Shown: one piece after another, positions 36,144-45,723 of the stretch
Position numbering within the stretch: position 1 is the stretch's first letter
Layout: the number at the start of each line of letters is the position of its first letter
Assembly (NCBI RefSeq): GCF_900106065.1
Contig: NZ_LT629796.1
Location: forward strand, 3,999,501-4,063,500
Reading direction: 5' to 3'
Source of the DNA: Pseudomonas mandelii
GTDB lineage: Bacteria > Pseudomonadota > Gammaproteobacteria > Pseudomonadales > Pseudomonadaceae
DNA: 64,000 nucleotides
The notes under the pieces: model-generated
Seen by the model: the letters and a program-made list of their open reading frames with translations, nothing else
Database searches by the model: none
What the model was told of the DNA's origin: nothing
Program-made: the position numbers and the translations under genes

Positions 36144-37554
36144 CTTGCCGGGCCGACACTCGCTGTTCTGGAAACTGGCGTGTCTGTTAGTGGCGTTCTG
36201 TCTGCTGATGATCTGGCTGAGCTGGTCCTGGGGGCGCTACATGGAGCAGCGAAACCAGTTTTTGTCGGATCAGGCCCGAGTCACGCTGACGGGGTATGCC
36301 GCCGAGGCCGAGCAGGCGTGGCGTTCGGAGCAGAGCGCGGGCGTCGATGCCTGGCTGCATGGTATGAAACAGCGTGAAACAGGCTGGGTTGGCGTCATCA
36401 GCGGTGATTTGCAGTCCCTAAGCAGCCAGCCGCTCACTGACCAGGAAATCGAGCGACTGACTTTCCTGCGCGGCCTGGATTGGCCCATTCACAAGAAACG
36501 CCTGCCGTGGCTGCGCGTGCCGTTTCCCGGCGATTCGACGGCTGGCAGCCTGGTCATCGAACTGCCCCAGCGCTTCATGCCCGGCCAATACAGGCTGTTC
36601 TGGCGCGTGATCACCAACGGCATCATCCCGGGATTGTTCACGCTGTTGCTGTGCGTCGGCCTGTATCGGCTGCTGGTCGTGCCGTTGAATCAATTGCGCG
36701 AGCAGGCCAATGCCTGGCGCGCCGACCAGTTGAATGTGCGTCTGTCGAGCAGCACCACCAAACGTTCGGATGAACTCGGAGAGCTGGGTCGGGCCTTCGA
36801 TCACATGGCCGAGCGGTTGCAAAGCACTGTGGCCCTGCAGCAGCAATTGCTGCGCGACTTGTCCCACGAACTGCGCACGCCGCTGAGCCGTCTGCGGGTC
36901 GCCAGCGAAAGCGAGCAGGGGCTGGCGCAATTGCGCGAGCGCATCGGGCGGGAAGTCGATGGCATGCAGCGGCTGGTAGAAGACACTCTGCAACTGGCCT
37001 GGCTCGACACCGAGCGCGCACCGTTGCCCGACGAAGCGATCCAGGTCCAGGCGCTGTGGGAAATGCTCACGGAAAACGCTTGTTATGAAAGTGCCTGGCC
37101 GGCGAGCCAGTTGCAGTGCGCGGTGGATTCGTCCTGTTGGGTTCGGGGCAATCTCAACACCTTGGCGCAGGCGCTGGAGAACATTCTGCGCAATGCCATT
37201 CGTCATTCGCCGAGTGGCGGTATCGTGCGTTTCGGCGGGGAACGTGACGGCGACTTCTGGCATTTGTGGCTGGAGGATGAGGGTGGAGGAGTGGCTGAGG
37301 CGGATCTGGAGCGGATCTTCTGTCCGTTCATTCGACTCGACGGCTCGCGGCCGGGGGATGGCGGATTCGGCTTGGGGTTGAGCATTGCGAGGAATGCGGT
37401 GAAACGTCAGGGTGGGAGTCTTTGGGCGCAGAACACTGGGCGTGGGCTGCGGCTAAATATTCGGTTAGTGGCTGAGAGTGATGGCGTCAGTGACGACGCC
37501 ATCGCGAGCAGGCTCGCTCCCACAGTGGATCTTTGCCGACCACAAATCGTCTGA
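36130..37554 (+). CDS. Sensor histidine kinase (PirS-like) with a REP-derived C-terminus
   Basis: A 474-residue kinase starting MKWSDLPGRHSLFWKLACLL. TM1 is at about 15-34, a short periplasmic domain, TM2 at about 155-178 (IIPGLFTLLLCVGLYRLLVV), HAMP, HisKA with His in LRDLSHELRTPLSRL, HATPase (N-box NILRNAIRHS, FGLGLSIARN). The kinase core ends near LNIRLVAES; the remaining 20-odd residues, including DDAIASRLAPTVD, are the translation of a REP element. A GTG nine bases upstream is an alternative start. Confidence 0.88.
   Translation: MKWSDLPGRHSLFWKLACLLVAFCLLMIWLSWSWGRYMEQRNQFLSDQARVTLTGYAAEAEQAWRSEQSAGVDAWLHGMKQRETGWVGVISGDLQSLSSQPLTDQEIERLTFLRGLDWPIHKKRLPWLRVPFPGDSTAGSLVIELPQRFMPGQYRLFWRVITNGIIPGLFTLLLCVGLYRLLVVPLNQLREQANAWRADQLNVRLSSSTTKRSDELGELGRAFDHMAERLQSTVALQQQLLRDLSHELRTPLSRLRVASESEQGLAQLRERIGREVDGMQRLVEDTLQLAWLDTERAPLPDEAIQVQALWEMLTENACYESAWPASQLQCAVDSSCWVRGNLNTLAQALENILRNAIRHSPSGGIVRFGGERDGDFWHLWLEDEGGGVAEADLERIFCPFIRLDGSRPGDGGFGLGLSIARNAVKRQGGSLWAQNTGRGLRLNIRLVAESDGVSDDAIASRLAPTVDLCRPQIV
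37494..37518. repeat. REP copy inside the 3' end of the PirS-like gene
   Basis: The sequence GACGCCATCGCGAGCAGGCTCGCTCCCACAG, a standard REP, lies in frame at the end of the coding sequence. Its inverted partner should lie about 45-60 bases downstream, where a broken half (CCTGTGGGAGCG, 37567-37578) is found. Confidence 0.85.
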
Positions 37555-37566
37555 TCAACCCCGCAC

Positions 37567-37648
37567 CCTGTGGGAGCGTAACGCTGAAACAGCCCCTTAT
37601 TCCCATAAGCCATAAGCACCGCACTTTGCGTGATATGGCCTGCTCGCG
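37567..37648. repeat. Possible REP arm split by a 59-bp insertion
   Basis: CCTGTGGGAGCG ends at 37578 and GCCTGCTCGCG starts at 37638; joined with one A they would make a canonical REP arm pairing with the copy at 37494-37518. The 59 bases between have no REP or IS character. The two fragments may be a coincidence. Confidence 0.4.
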
Positions 37649-37695
37649 TTTGCCGGTATGATAGGCGCCCCCGCAGTCTGGATTGCGAATACGCC

Positions 37696-38598
37696 ATGAC
37701 CTTGCAGTACCCAACCATCGCCGATTGCGTCGGCAACACCCCGCTGGTCCGTTTGCAGCGCCTGCCTGGCGCCACCAGCAATACCCTTTTGCTCAAGCTC
37801 GAAGGGAATAACCCGGCGGGTTCGGTCAAGGACCGGCCGGCGCTGTCGATGATTACCCGCGCTGAATTGCGTGGGCAGATCCACGCCGGCGATACGCTGA
37901 TCGAAGCGACTTCGGGTAACACCGGTATCGCGCTGGCCATGGCTGCCGCAATCAAGGGTTACAAGATGATCCTGATCATGCCGGACAACTCCAGCGCCGA
38001 ACGTAAGGCCGCGATGACGGCCTATGGCGCCGAGCTGATCCTGGTCACCCAGGAAGAAGGCATGGAAGGCGCGCGCGACCTCGCTCAGCGAATGGAAGCC
38101 GAAGGCCGTGGCAAGGTGCTGGATCAGTTCGCCAACGGCGATAACCCCGAAGCGCACTACACCACCACCGGCCCGGAAATCTGGCGCCAGACCGAGGGCA
38201 CCATCACTCATTTCGTCAGTTCGATGGGCACCACCGGCACCATCATGGGTGTCTCGCGCTACTTGAAAGAGCAGAACGACAACGTGCAGATCATCGGCCT
38301 GCAACCGATGGAAGGCTCGGCGATTCCGGGTATCCGTCGCTGGCCGCAGGAATACCTGCCGAAGATTTATCAAGCCGATCGTGTCGACCGCATTGTCGAC
38401 ATGGCGCAAAGCGAAGCTGAAGACGTGACCCGTCGTCTGGCCCGCGAAGAAGGCATCTTCTGCGGCGTGTCCTCGGGCGGTGCGGTGGCAGCGATGCTGC
38501 GCCTGTCCCGGGAAGTTGAAAACGCGGTGATCGTCGCGATCATTTGCGACCGTGGCGACCGTTACTTGTCGACCGGCATTTTCGACGCGCCCAACTGA
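37696..38598 (+). CDS. cysM: Cysteine synthase B (CysM)
   Basis: A 300-residue PLP enzyme starting [20 protein letters not shown]. The PLP lysine is in [11 protein letters not shown], the substrate loop [13 protein letters not shown], and the [16 protein letters not shown] glycine loop binds PLP phosphate. It makes cysteine from O-acetylserine and sulfide or thiosulfate. It overlaps rlmD by one base (TGATG). The same order cysM-rlmD-relA-mazG is found as PA0932-PA0935. Confidence 0.94.
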   Translation: MTLQYPTIADCVGNTPLVRLQRLPGATSNTLLLKLEGNNPAGSVKDRPALSMITRAELRGQIHAGDTLIEATSGNTGIALAMAAAIKGYKMILIMPDNSSAERKAAMTAYGAELILVTQEEGMEGARDLAQRMEAEGRGKVLDQFANGDNPEAHYTTTGPEIWRQTEGTITHFVSSMGTTGTIMGVSRYLKEQNDNVQIIGLQPMEGSAIPGIRRWPQEYLPKIYQADRVDRIVDMAQSEAEDVTRRLAREEGIFCGVSSGGAVAAMLRLSREVENAVIVAIICDRGDRYLSTGIFDAPN

Positions 38599-39950
38599 TG
38601 GCCAAGCAAGAGAGAGGCCTGCGCTTCCAACCCACTGGCGGCAGCAAGGCCCCGCAAATTCCGACCGGCAAAAAGCAGCGCTTGAGCATCGAGCGCCTGG
38701 CCAATGACGGTCGCGGTATCGCGTTTTTCGAAGGTCGCACCTGGTTCGTCCTCGGCGCGCTGGCGGGCGAAGACGTCGAGGCGCGCGTGTTGGGTGCCCA
38801 CGGCAAAGTGGTCGAGGCGCGCACCGAACGGGTGTTCCAGGCCAGCGAGTTGCGTCGTCCGGCGCCGTGCCCGCATGCCGGCCGCTGTGGCGGTTGCAGC
38901 GTGCAACATCTGCCGCACACTGAACAACTTGCCCTGAAACAGCGCATGCTCGCCGAACAACTGTCCAAGGTCGCCGGTGTCGAACCCCAAGAGTGGGCAG
39001 CGCCGTTGAGCGGTCCGGAATTCGGTTACCGCCGTCGCGCTCGAGTGGCGGTGCGTTGGGACATGAAAGCGAAGAAGCTCGAAGTCGGTTTCCGCGCGGC
39101 GGGCAGTCAGGACATCGTGGCCATCAACGAATGCCCGGTGTTGGTCCAGCCCTTGCAGCCGATCATGACCCGCTTGCCGGAAATGCTTCGACGCTTGAGC
39201 AAACCTCAGGCGCTGGGGCATGTGGAATTGTTCAGCGGTTCGTCGTTGGCGGTGTTGCTGCGGCACATGGCGCCGCTGTCCGACGCCGACATGACGATCC
39301 TCAAGGATTTCTGCGCGTTCCATGAAGCCCAGCTGTGGCTGCACGGAGACGGTGAACCGCAACCGGTCGAGACTGACCAGTCGTTGGGTTATCGACTTGA
39401 ACAGTGGGACTTGAATCTGGCGTACCGACCGGGAGATTTCATCCAGGTCAACGCCGGGGTCAATGAAGCGATGATCGCCCAGGCGTTGGAGTGGCTGAAG
39501 CCGACAGCGGAGGAACGGGTTCTCGATCTATTCTGTGGGTTGGGTAACTTTGCATTGCCGCTGGCCAAGGTCGTTCGCGAGGTGGTGGCAGTGGAAGGTG
39601 TGCAGGCGATGGTCGAGCGAGCAGCCGCGAATGCAGCTAGCAACAATCTTCATAATGCGACTTTTTTTCAGGCCGATTTATCCCAGCCTTTGACCGATGC
39701 CGAATGGGCGCGCGAAGGCTTTTGTGCGGTACTCTTGGACCCACCGCGTGACGGTGCTTTCGAGGTCGTGCGCAAGCTGGCGTCCCTGGGCGCCAAACGG
39801 TTGGTGTACGTGTCGTGCAACCCGGCAACGCTGGCGCGCGATACGGTCGAATTGATCAAGCAGGGCTACCGGTTAAAACGTGCCGGGATTCTCGATATGT
39901 TTCCTCAGACGGCACATGTCGAGGCCATGGCGTTATTTGAAGCGAGCTAG
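38598..39950 (+). CDS. rlmD: 23S rRNA m5U1939 methyltransferase RlmD
   Basis: A 450-residue RumA-type enzyme: N-terminal TRAM-like domain ([20 protein letters not shown]), a Cys cluster for the iron-sulfur centre ([10 protein letters not shown]) and a SAM-methyltransferase domain ([16 protein letters not shown]) with catalytic Cys in [12 protein letters not shown]. It methylates U1939 of 23S rRNA. Start overlaps the cysM stop. Confidence 0.94.
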   Translation: MAKQERGLRFQPTGGSKAPQIPTGKKQRLSIERLANDGRGIAFFEGRTWFVLGALAGEDVEARVLGAHGKVVEARTERVFQASELRRPAPCPHAGRCGGCSVQHLPHTEQLALKQRMLAEQLSKVAGVEPQEWAAPLSGPEFGYRRRARVAVRWDMKAKKLEVGFRAAGSQDIVAINECPVLVQPLQPIMTRLPEMLRRLSKPQALGHVELFSGSSLAVLLRHMAPLSDADMTILKDFCAFHEAQLWLHGDGEPQPVETDQSLGYRLEQWDLNLAYRPGDFIQVNAGVNEAMIAQALEWLKPTAEERVLDLFCGLGNFALPLAKVVREVVAVEGVQAMVERAAANAASNNLHNATFFQADLSQPLTDAEWAREGFCAVLLDPPRDGAFEVVRKLASLGAKRLVYVSCNPATLARDTVELIKQGYRLKRAGILDMFPQTAHVEAMALFEAS

Positions 39951-40072
39951 GACGGCTCGTCTGGTCCGACTGGCCGCCCGTGCCGCTCTTGCAGTAGCCC
40001 CGTGAGGGCAATCGGGCAATGAAGGTCAGCGAATTGACGCATTGAATCTGCGTCGTAGGGAAGGTAAGCAAG

Positions 40073-42316
40073 ATGGTACAGGTGAGAGCACACCAGCCGA
40101 TCAACACTGACGGCAGTATCAATCTCGAGGCTTGGCTCGATCATGCGGTCAGTGTCGATCTGGCACTGGATCGCGAAGCCTTGAAGGAAGCGTGCGAGTT
40201 CGCTCGCGTGTCTGAACAACAGGCCAATGCGGCGAAGAATCTATGGTCCGAAGGGACCTCGAGTTTCCGCACCGGCCTTGAGATCGCCGAGATTCTCGCC
40301 GACCTCAAACTCGATCAGGATTCGTTGGTCGCAGCGGTCCTGTACCGCGGCGTGCGCGAAGGCCAGATCGAACTGCCGGCGGTCAGCCAGCGCTTCGGTC
40401 CGGTGGTCGCCAAACTCATCGACGGCGTGTTGCGCATGGCGGCGATCAGCGCCAGCCTGAGCCCCCGTCAATCGTTGGTGCTGGGCACCCAGGGCCAGGT
40501 CGAAAACCTGCGCAAAATGCTGGTGGCCATGGTCGACGACGTGCGCGTCGCGTTGATCAAACTGGCCGAGCGCACCTGCGCGATCCGTGCGGTGAAAACC
40601 GCCGACGACGAAAAGCGTAATCGCGTTGCCCGTGAAGTCTTCGACATCTACGCGCCGCTGGCTCACCGTCTCGGTATCGGTCATATCAAATGGGAACTGG
40701 AGGATTTGTCCTTCCGTTACCTTGAGCCCGATCAGTACAAGCAGATCGCCAAGTTGCTGCACGAGCGGCGTCTGGATCGCGAGCGTTTCATTGCCGATGT
40801 GATGAACCAGCTGAAAGTCGAGTTGCAGGCCACCGGCGTCGATGCCGACATCAGCGGCCGGGCCAAACACATCTATTCGATCTGGCGCAAAATGCAGCGC
40901 AAGGGGCTGGAGTTCAGCCAGATCTACGACGTGCGCGCCGTTCGTGTGCTGGTGCCGGAAATGCGCGACTGCTACACCGCGCTCGGCATCGTCCATACGT
41001 TGTGGCGGCACATCCCGAAGGAATTCGACGACTACATTGCCAACCCGAAAGAGAACGGCTACCGCTCGCTGCACACCGCGGTGATCGGCCCCGAGGGCAA
41101 GGTGCTGGAAGTGCAGATCCGCACCCACGCCATGCACGAAGAAGCCGAGCTGGGCGTTTGCGCGCACTGGCGCTACAAGGGCACCGACGTCAAATCCGGG
41201 TCCAACCACTACGAAGAGAAAATTTCCTGGCTGCGCCAGGTCCTCGAGTGGCATGAAGAATTGGGTGATATCGGCGGTCTGGCTGAACAGCTGCGGGTCG
41301 ATATCGAGCCGGACCGGGTCTACATCTTCACCCCGGACGGTCATGCCATCGACCTGCCGAAGGGCGCGACCCCGCTGGACTTCGCCTACCGCGTGCACAC
41401 CGAAATCGGTCACAACTGCCGTGGCGCGAAGATCAACGGGCGCATCGTACCGCTCAACTACAGCCTGCAAACCGGTGAACAGGTCGAGATCATCACCAGC
41501 AAGCACGGCACTCCGAGCCGCGACTGGCTGAACCCGAACCTGGGTTACATCACCACCTCGCGGGCACGGGCAAAGATCGTTCACTGGTTCAAGTTGCAGG
41601 CGCGTGATCAGAACGTCGCGGCCGGTAAAACCCTGCTCGAACGTGAGCTCAGTCGTCTCGGCTTGCCAGCGGTGGACTTCGACAAGCTGGCCGACAAGGC
41701 CAACATGAAGACCGCCGAAGACATGTACGCCGCGTTGGGCGCGGGCGATCTGCGCCTGGCGCAACTGGTGAACCTGGCGCAACAACTGGTCGAGCCGGAA
41801 CGCGGCAATGAGCAGCTGGAACTGATCCCGCGCAAAGCCACCGGCTACAAACCGGGCAAGCGCGGCGACATTCAGATTCAGGGTGTCGGCAACCTGATGA
41901 CGCAAATGGCCGGTTGCTGCCAGCCGTTGCCGGGTGATGCCATTGTCGGTTACATCACCCAGGGCCGTGGCGTGAGCATTCACCGTCAGGACTGTGCCTC
42001 GGTGCTGCAACTGGGTGGGCGCGAGCCGGAGCGGATCATTCAGGTCAGCTGGGGCCCCGTGCCGGTACTCACCTACCCGGTGGACATCATCATCCGCGCC
42101 TACGACCGTTCCGGTTTGCTGCGTGACGTGTCGCAGGTATTGCTCAACGAGCGGATCAACGTGCTGGCGGTCAACACCCGCTCGAACAAGGAGGACAACA
42201 CCGCGCTGATGTCCCTGACCATCGAGATTCCGGGGCTGGATGCATTGGGGCGGTTGCTGGGACGGATTTCCCAGTTGCCGAACATCATCGAAACCCGGCG
42301 TAACCGTACACCGTGA
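40073..42316 (+). CDS. relA: GTP pyrophosphokinase RelA
   Basis: A 747-residue RelA. The N-terminal pseudo-hydrolase domain lacks the HD metal motif. The synthetase domain has FDDYIANPKENGYRSLHT near 320-340, then TGS (VYIFTPDGHAIDLPKGATPL), a conserved Cys/His region (AGCCQPLPGDAIVGY) and a C-terminal ACT domain (IIIRAYDRSGLLRDVSQV). It makes (p)ppGpp on starved ribosomes. About 120 bases separate it from rlmD. Confidence 0.95.
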   Translation: MVQVRAHQPINTDGSINLEAWLDHAVSVDLALDREALKEACEFARVSEQQANAAKNLWSEGTSSFRTGLEIAEILADLKLDQDSLVAAVLYRGVREGQIELPAVSQRFGPVVAKLIDGVLRMAAISASLSPRQSLVLGTQGQVENLRKMLVAMVDDVRVALIKLAERTCAIRAVKTADDEKRNRVAREVFDIYAPLAHRLGIGHIKWELEDLSFRYLEPDQYKQIAKLLHERRLDRERFIADVMNQLKVELQATGVDADISGRAKHIYSIWRKMQRKGLEFSQIYDVRAVRVLVPEMRDCYTALGIVHTLWRHIPKEFDDYIANPKENGYRSLHTAVIGPEGKVLEVQIRTHAMHEEAELGVCAHWRYKGTDVKSGSNHYEEKISWLRQVLEWHEELGDIGGLAEQLRVDIEPDRVYIFTPDGHAIDLPKGATPLDFAYRVHTEIGHNCRGAKINGRIVPLNYSLQTGEQVEIITSKHGTPSRDWLNPNLGYITTSRARAKIVHWFKLQARDQNVAAGKTLLERELSRLGLPAVDFDKLADKANMKTAEDMYAALGAGDLRLAQLVNLAQQLVEPERGNEQLELIPRKATGYKPGKRGDIQIQGVGNLMTQMAGCCQPLPGDAIVGYITQGRGVSIHRQDCASVLQLGGREPERIIQVSWGPVPVLTYPVDIIIRAYDRSGLLRDVSQVLLNERINVLAVNTRSNKEDNTALMSLTIEIPGLDALGRLLGRISQLPNIIETRRNRTP

Positions 42317-42324
42317 TGATGATC

Positions 42325-42401
42325 CCTGTAGGAGCGAGGCTTGCCCGCGAAGGCGTCATACCTGACACACCGCCTTCGCGGGCAAGCCTCGCTCCTACAA
42401 G
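42325..42401. repeat. Compact REPIN between relA and mazG
   Basis: CTGTAGGAGCGAGGCTTGCCCGCGAAGGCG and CGCCTTCGCGGGCAAGCCTCGCTCCTACA form a long near-perfect inverted repeat with a spacer of only about 18 bases. Confidence 0.93.
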
Positions 42402-42448
42402 GTTACGGTTGGGCCGACATACCGCATTGCAGATGTAGAGATTGATTG

Positions 42449-43282
42449 ATGTATTCACTTGAAGACTTGCTGCACCTGATGAACCGTCTGCGCGACCCGC
42501 AGTTCGGTTGCCCGTGGGACATCAAGCAAACCTACGCCACCATCGTCCCGCACACCCTTGAGGAAGCCTACGAAGTCGCTGACGCCATCGAGCGCGGTGA
42601 CTTCGATCACTTGCAGGGCGAGTTGGGTGATTTGCTGTTCCAGGTGGTTTATTACAGCCAGCTGGCCCGGGAAGAAGGGCGCTTCGAATTCGCCGGTGTG
42701 ATCGACAGCATCACCCGCAAGCTGATCCGTCGCCATCCTCACGTATTTCCAACCGGTGATCTGTACGCGCCGCTGGATGTTCCGCGTCTGAGTGAAGAGC
42801 AGGTCAAGCAGCGCTGGGAAGAGATCAAGGCTGAGGAGCGCGCCGAGAAATCATCCGCGCCCGAACAGCTGTCCTTGCTCGACGATGTGCCCGCCGCGCT
42901 GCCTGCATTGTCCCGCTCGGCGAAGTTGCAGAAGCGCGCGGGGCAAGTCGGTTTCGACTGGCCGGACGCCTTGCCGGTGCTGGACAAGGTCCGCGAAGAA
43001 CTCGATGAAGTGCTCGAAGCCATGGCCGACAATGACTCGGCAGCGATTGCCGATGAGGTGGGTGATTTGCTGTTTTCCGTGGTCAATCTGGCGCGTCATT
43101 TGAAAGTCGACCCGGAAACTGCACTGCGTGGCGCCAACAGCAAGTTTGAAAGACGCTTCCGTTTTATCGAACAGGCATTGCGCGACACCCACCGTCCCAT
43201 GGAAGATTGCACCCTCGAAGAGTTGGACGCCTTGTGGGGCGAAGCCAAACGTCAGGAAAAGAATTTGCCCAGCTGCGGTTGA
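42449..43282 (+). CDS. mazG: Nucleoside triphosphate pyrophosphohydrolase MazG
   Basis: A 277-residue protein with two MazG domains (about 8-115 and 160-265), each carrying the acidic metal motifs (LEEAYEVADAIERGDF with ELGDLLFQVVYY, and REELDEVLEAMADND with EVGDLLFSVVNLA). It hydrolyses nucleoside triphosphates to monophosphates. The ATG at 42449 gives the standard start; a TTG is directly upstream. Adjacent to relA, as in enterobacteria. Confidence 0.94.
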   Translation: MYSLEDLLHLMNRLRDPQFGCPWDIKQTYATIVPHTLEEAYEVADAIERGDFDHLQGELGDLLFQVVYYSQLAREEGRFEFAGVIDSITRKLIRRHPHVFPTGDLYAPLDVPRLSEEQVKQRWEEIKAEERAEKSSAPEQLSLLDDVPAALPALSRSAKLQKRAGQVGFDWPDALPVLDKVREELDEVLEAMADNDSAAIADEVGDLLFSVVNLARHLKVDPETALRGANSKFERRFRFIEQALRDTHRPMEDCTLEELDALWGEAKRQEKNLPSCG

Positions 43283-43310
43283 GCAGTGGCCTAAGTGAGA
43301 AATAAGCACC

Positions 43311-43853
43311 ATGAGCATTTCCCTTCGCGACCAGTTGCTCAAAGCAGGGCTGGTCAACCAAAAGCAGGCCAAACAGGTCGGCAAAGAGAAGCAGAAGCAG
43401 CAACGCTTGGCCCATAAAGGCCAGATTGAACTCGATGACTCGCAGCAGCGTGCCGCCCAGGAAGCCATGGCCGAGAAGGTCAAGCGCGACCAGGAGCTGA
43501 ACCGTCAGCAACAGGAGAAAGTCGAGGCCAAGGCTCGCGCGGCGCAGATCAAGCAATTGATCGAAGTATCGCGCCTGCCGAAGCTGACCACCGAGGACTA
43601 CTACAACTTCGTTGACGACAAGAAGGTCAAGCGTATCTCCGTCAACACGCTGATGCGCAACCAGTTGAGCAATGGCTTCCTGGCGATCGTGCACCATGCC
43701 GGCGGCTACGAAGTGATCCCGCGTGAGGCGGCCCTGAAGATTCAGGAGCGCGATCCTCGGCGCATCGTGCAGCTGAACGTCAAGACTGAAGAAGTCGCTG
43801 CCGAAGATGATCCATACGCGGCCTATCAGATCCCTGATGATCTGATGTGGTAA
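43311..43853 (+). CDS. DUF2058 protein (YaiL-like)
   Basis: A 180-residue, highly charged protein (SISLRDQLLKAGLVNQKQAKQ). Residues about 15-80 are Lys/Gln/Glu-rich and likely a long helix; the rest has LTTEDYYNFVDDKKVKRISVN and GGYEVIPREAALKIQERDP. It matches the DUF2058 family annotated as nucleoprotein or polynucleotide-associated; no function is known. It lies 28 bases after mazG, likely co-transcribed. Confidence 0.87.
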   Translation: MSISLRDQLLKAGLVNQKQAKQVGKEKQKQQRLAHKGQIELDDSQQRAAQEAMAEKVKRDQELNRQQQEKVEAKARAAQIKQLIEVSRLPKLTTEDYYNFVDDKKVKRISVNTLMRNQLSNGFLAIVHHAGGYEVIPREAALKIQERDPRRIVQLNVKTEEVAAEDDPYAAYQIPDDLMW

Positions 43854-43871
43854 GCCTTTAACGGCTTCAAC

Positions 43872-43909
43872 AACGACAAACCCCGCTCATGGCGGGGTTT
43901 GTCGTTTTC
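43872..43909. terminator. Strong intrinsic terminator after the DUF2058 gene
   Basis: A perfect 15-bp stem (AACGACAAACCCCGC paired with GCGGGGTTTGTCGTT) with loop TCATG and following T residues. It separates two convergent genes. Confidence 0.92.
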
Positions 43910-43923
43910 AATGCAGTCATTGC

Positions 43924-44112
43924 TTATGCAGATCGGAGCGCTCGTTGCTGCTCCTGTTTTTCCAGTTCAGCCTTGTAGCTGTGGGCGTCGGTTTCGGAAT
44001 GAAACATCCCCACCAGCATGTCTTGTTGATGTACATCCCAGATACGGATACCGGCGGCTATGCCTTCATGGGATTTATGTGAATCGTCGCGTTCAGTTAC
44101 TTTTACAGTCAT
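43924..44112 (-). CDS. Small conserved protein of 62 residues
   Basis: MTVKVTERDDSHKSHEGIAA, followed by GIRIWDVHQQDMLVGMFHSE and a charged C-terminus. GGAG at good spacing precedes the start, and codon use is like its neighbours, so it is probably real. No family recognised. It is a single gene between two terminators. Confidence 0.65.
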   Translation of the reverse strand: MTVKVTERDDSHKSHEGIAAGIRIWDVHQQDMLVGMFHSETDAHSYKAELEKQEQQRALRSA

Positions 44113-44335
44113 CTGCTAGCTCCAATCTCTGTTATCTGCAGCAAGGCGTGTGCAGGACTCTGTTATATGTTTGGTTAGCCTGCTAAGTAAACGACTGAGT
44201 TCGGTAACGAATTTTTGCGAAACCGACAATAGTCCTGCAGCCCGCCAAACACGTGGCATTCGGTCGCAGGGCATTGAGTTTCATGACAAAAGCTTCATGT
44301 TCGCCGTGAATATCTCGCTGGTAGAACACGGTATC

Positions 44336-44403
44336 TGTAGGAGCCAGGCTTGCTGGCGAAGGCGTCCTTCAGTGCGCCTTCGCCGGCAAGCCTGGCTCCT
44401 ACA
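44336..44403. repeat. REPIN of the CAGGCTTGCTGGCGAAG subtype
   Basis: GTAGGAGCCAGGCTTGCTGGCGAAGG and, opposite, CCTTCGCCGGCAAGCCTGGCTCCTAC. The core differs from the main type, giving a third REP variant in the window. Confidence 0.88.
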
Positions 44404-44440
44404 AAAAGCATCGCAGTGCACATTTTTTCAGGCATAAAAA

Positions 44441-44465
44441 AACGCCCCGAACCAGTCGGGGCGTT
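44441..44465 (-). terminator. Intrinsic terminator after fabB
   Basis: On the minus strand AACGCCCCGA pairs with TCGGGGCGTT around a five-base loop, followed by seven T. Confidence 0.92.
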
Positions 44466-44491
44466 TTTGTGTGCTGCGAGACGGCGGAGTA

Positions 44492-45712
44492 TTACTTGCC
44501 GGTCCAGCGCTTCAGTACCAGGGTGGCGTTGGTGCCACCGAAGCCGAAGCTGTTGCTCATCACGGTGTTGATGGTGGCGTCTTCGCGAGTCTTGGTCAGG
44601 ATCGGCATGTCTGCCACTTCCGGGTCCAATTCTTCGATGTTGGCGGAGCCCGCCATGAAGTTGCCTTCCATCATCAGCATGCAGTAGATCGCTTCGTGAA
44701 CGCCGGCGGCGCCCAGGGAGTGACCCGACAGGCTCTTGGTGGAGCTGATGGCCGGGGCCTTGTCGCCGAACACTTCACGCACACCTTTCATTTCCGCGAC
44801 GTCGCCGACCGGAGTCGAGGTGCCGTGGGTGTTCAGGTAGTCGATCGGAGTATCGACGGTGGACATGGCCATCTGCATGCAGCGGATGGCGCCTTCGCCG
44901 CTTGGGGCGACCATGTCGTAGCCGTCGGAGGTCGCGCCGTAGCCAACGATTTCCGCGTAGATCTTCGCGCCGCGGGCCAGAGCGTGTTCCAGCTCTTCGA
45001 CCACGACCATGCCGCCACCGCCGGCGATGACGAAACCGTCACGCTTGGCGTCGTATGCACGGGAAGCTTTTTCCGGGGTTTCGTTGTACTGGCTGGACAG
45101 TGCGCCCATGGCGTCGAACAGGAACGATTGGCTCCAATGCTCTTCTTCACCGCCGCCGGCGAACACGACGTCCTGCTTGCCCATCTGGATCTGTTCCATG
45201 GCGTTGCCGATGCAGTGAGCACTGGTGGCGCAGGCAGAAGCGATGGAGTAATTCAGGCCCTTGATCTTGAACGGTGTGGCCAGACAAGCGGAAACGGTGC
45301 TGCTCATGGTCCGCGTGACGCGGTATGGGCCAACGCGCTTCACGCCTTTCTCGCGCAGGATGTCCAGCGCTTCCATCTGGTTCAGCGTGGAGGCGCCACC
45401 GGAACCGGCGATCAGGCCGGTACGCGGGTTGGAGACTTGCTCATCGGTCAGGCCGGAGTCTGCGATGGCGTCTTTCATGGCCAGGTAGGCGTACGCCGCC
45501 GCGTGGCCGACGAAGCGATAGATCTTGCGATCGATCAGCTCTTCGAGGGGAAGGTCAATGGAGCCGGAAACCTGGCTACGCAGACCCATTTCGGCATATT
45601 CCGGGTTGAACCGGATGCCAGGGCGGCTTGCACGCAGGTTAGCGGAGACGGTCTCTTTGTCATTGCCCAGGCACGATACGATGCCCAGACCAGTGATAAC
45701 GACGCGGCGCAT
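44492..45712 (-). CDS. fabB: 3-Oxoacyl-[acyl-carrier-protein] synthase I FabB
   Basis: A 406-residue KAS I. The catalytic triad is visible: Cys in [12 protein letters not shown], His in [12 protein letters not shown] and His in [13 protein letters not shown]. It elongates acyl-ACP and, with FabA, sets the amount of unsaturated fatty acid. It begins 11 bases after fabA on the same transcript and ends at a strong terminator. Confidence 0.96.
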   Translation of the reverse strand: MRRVVITGLGIVSCLGNDKETVSANLRASRPGIRFNPEYAEMGLRSQVSGSIDLPLEELIDRKIYRFVGHAAAYAYLAMKDAIADSGLTDEQVSNPRTGLIAGSGGASTLNQMEALDILREKGVKRVGPYRVTRTMSSTVSACLATPFKIKGLNYSIASACATSAHCIGNAMEQIQMGKQDVVFAGGGEEEHWSQSFLFDAMGALSSQYNETPEKASRAYDAKRDGFVIAGGGGMVVVEELEHALARGAKIYAEIVGYGATSDGYDMVAPSGEGAIRCMQMAMSTVDTPIDYLNTHGTSTPVGDVAEMKGVREVFGDKAPAISSTKSLSGHSLGAAGVHEAIYCMLMMEGNFMAGSANIEELDPEVADMPILTKTREDATINTVMSNSFGFGGTNATLVLKRWTGK

Positions 45713-45723
45713 GCGGATAACCC

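Larger units (their letters stand above)
44113..44491. other. Intergenic region upstream of fabB's 3' end
   Basis: About 380 bases with no supported gene. It holds AT-richer sequence, likely carrying the promoter of the small gene, a REPIN at 44336-44403 and the fabB terminator at 44441-44465. Confidence 0.6.

Noticed and set aside
40241..42010. Minus-strand open frame of 589 codons opposite relA
   Set aside because: Antisense shadow of RelA; no ribosome binding site and no family-like sequence.
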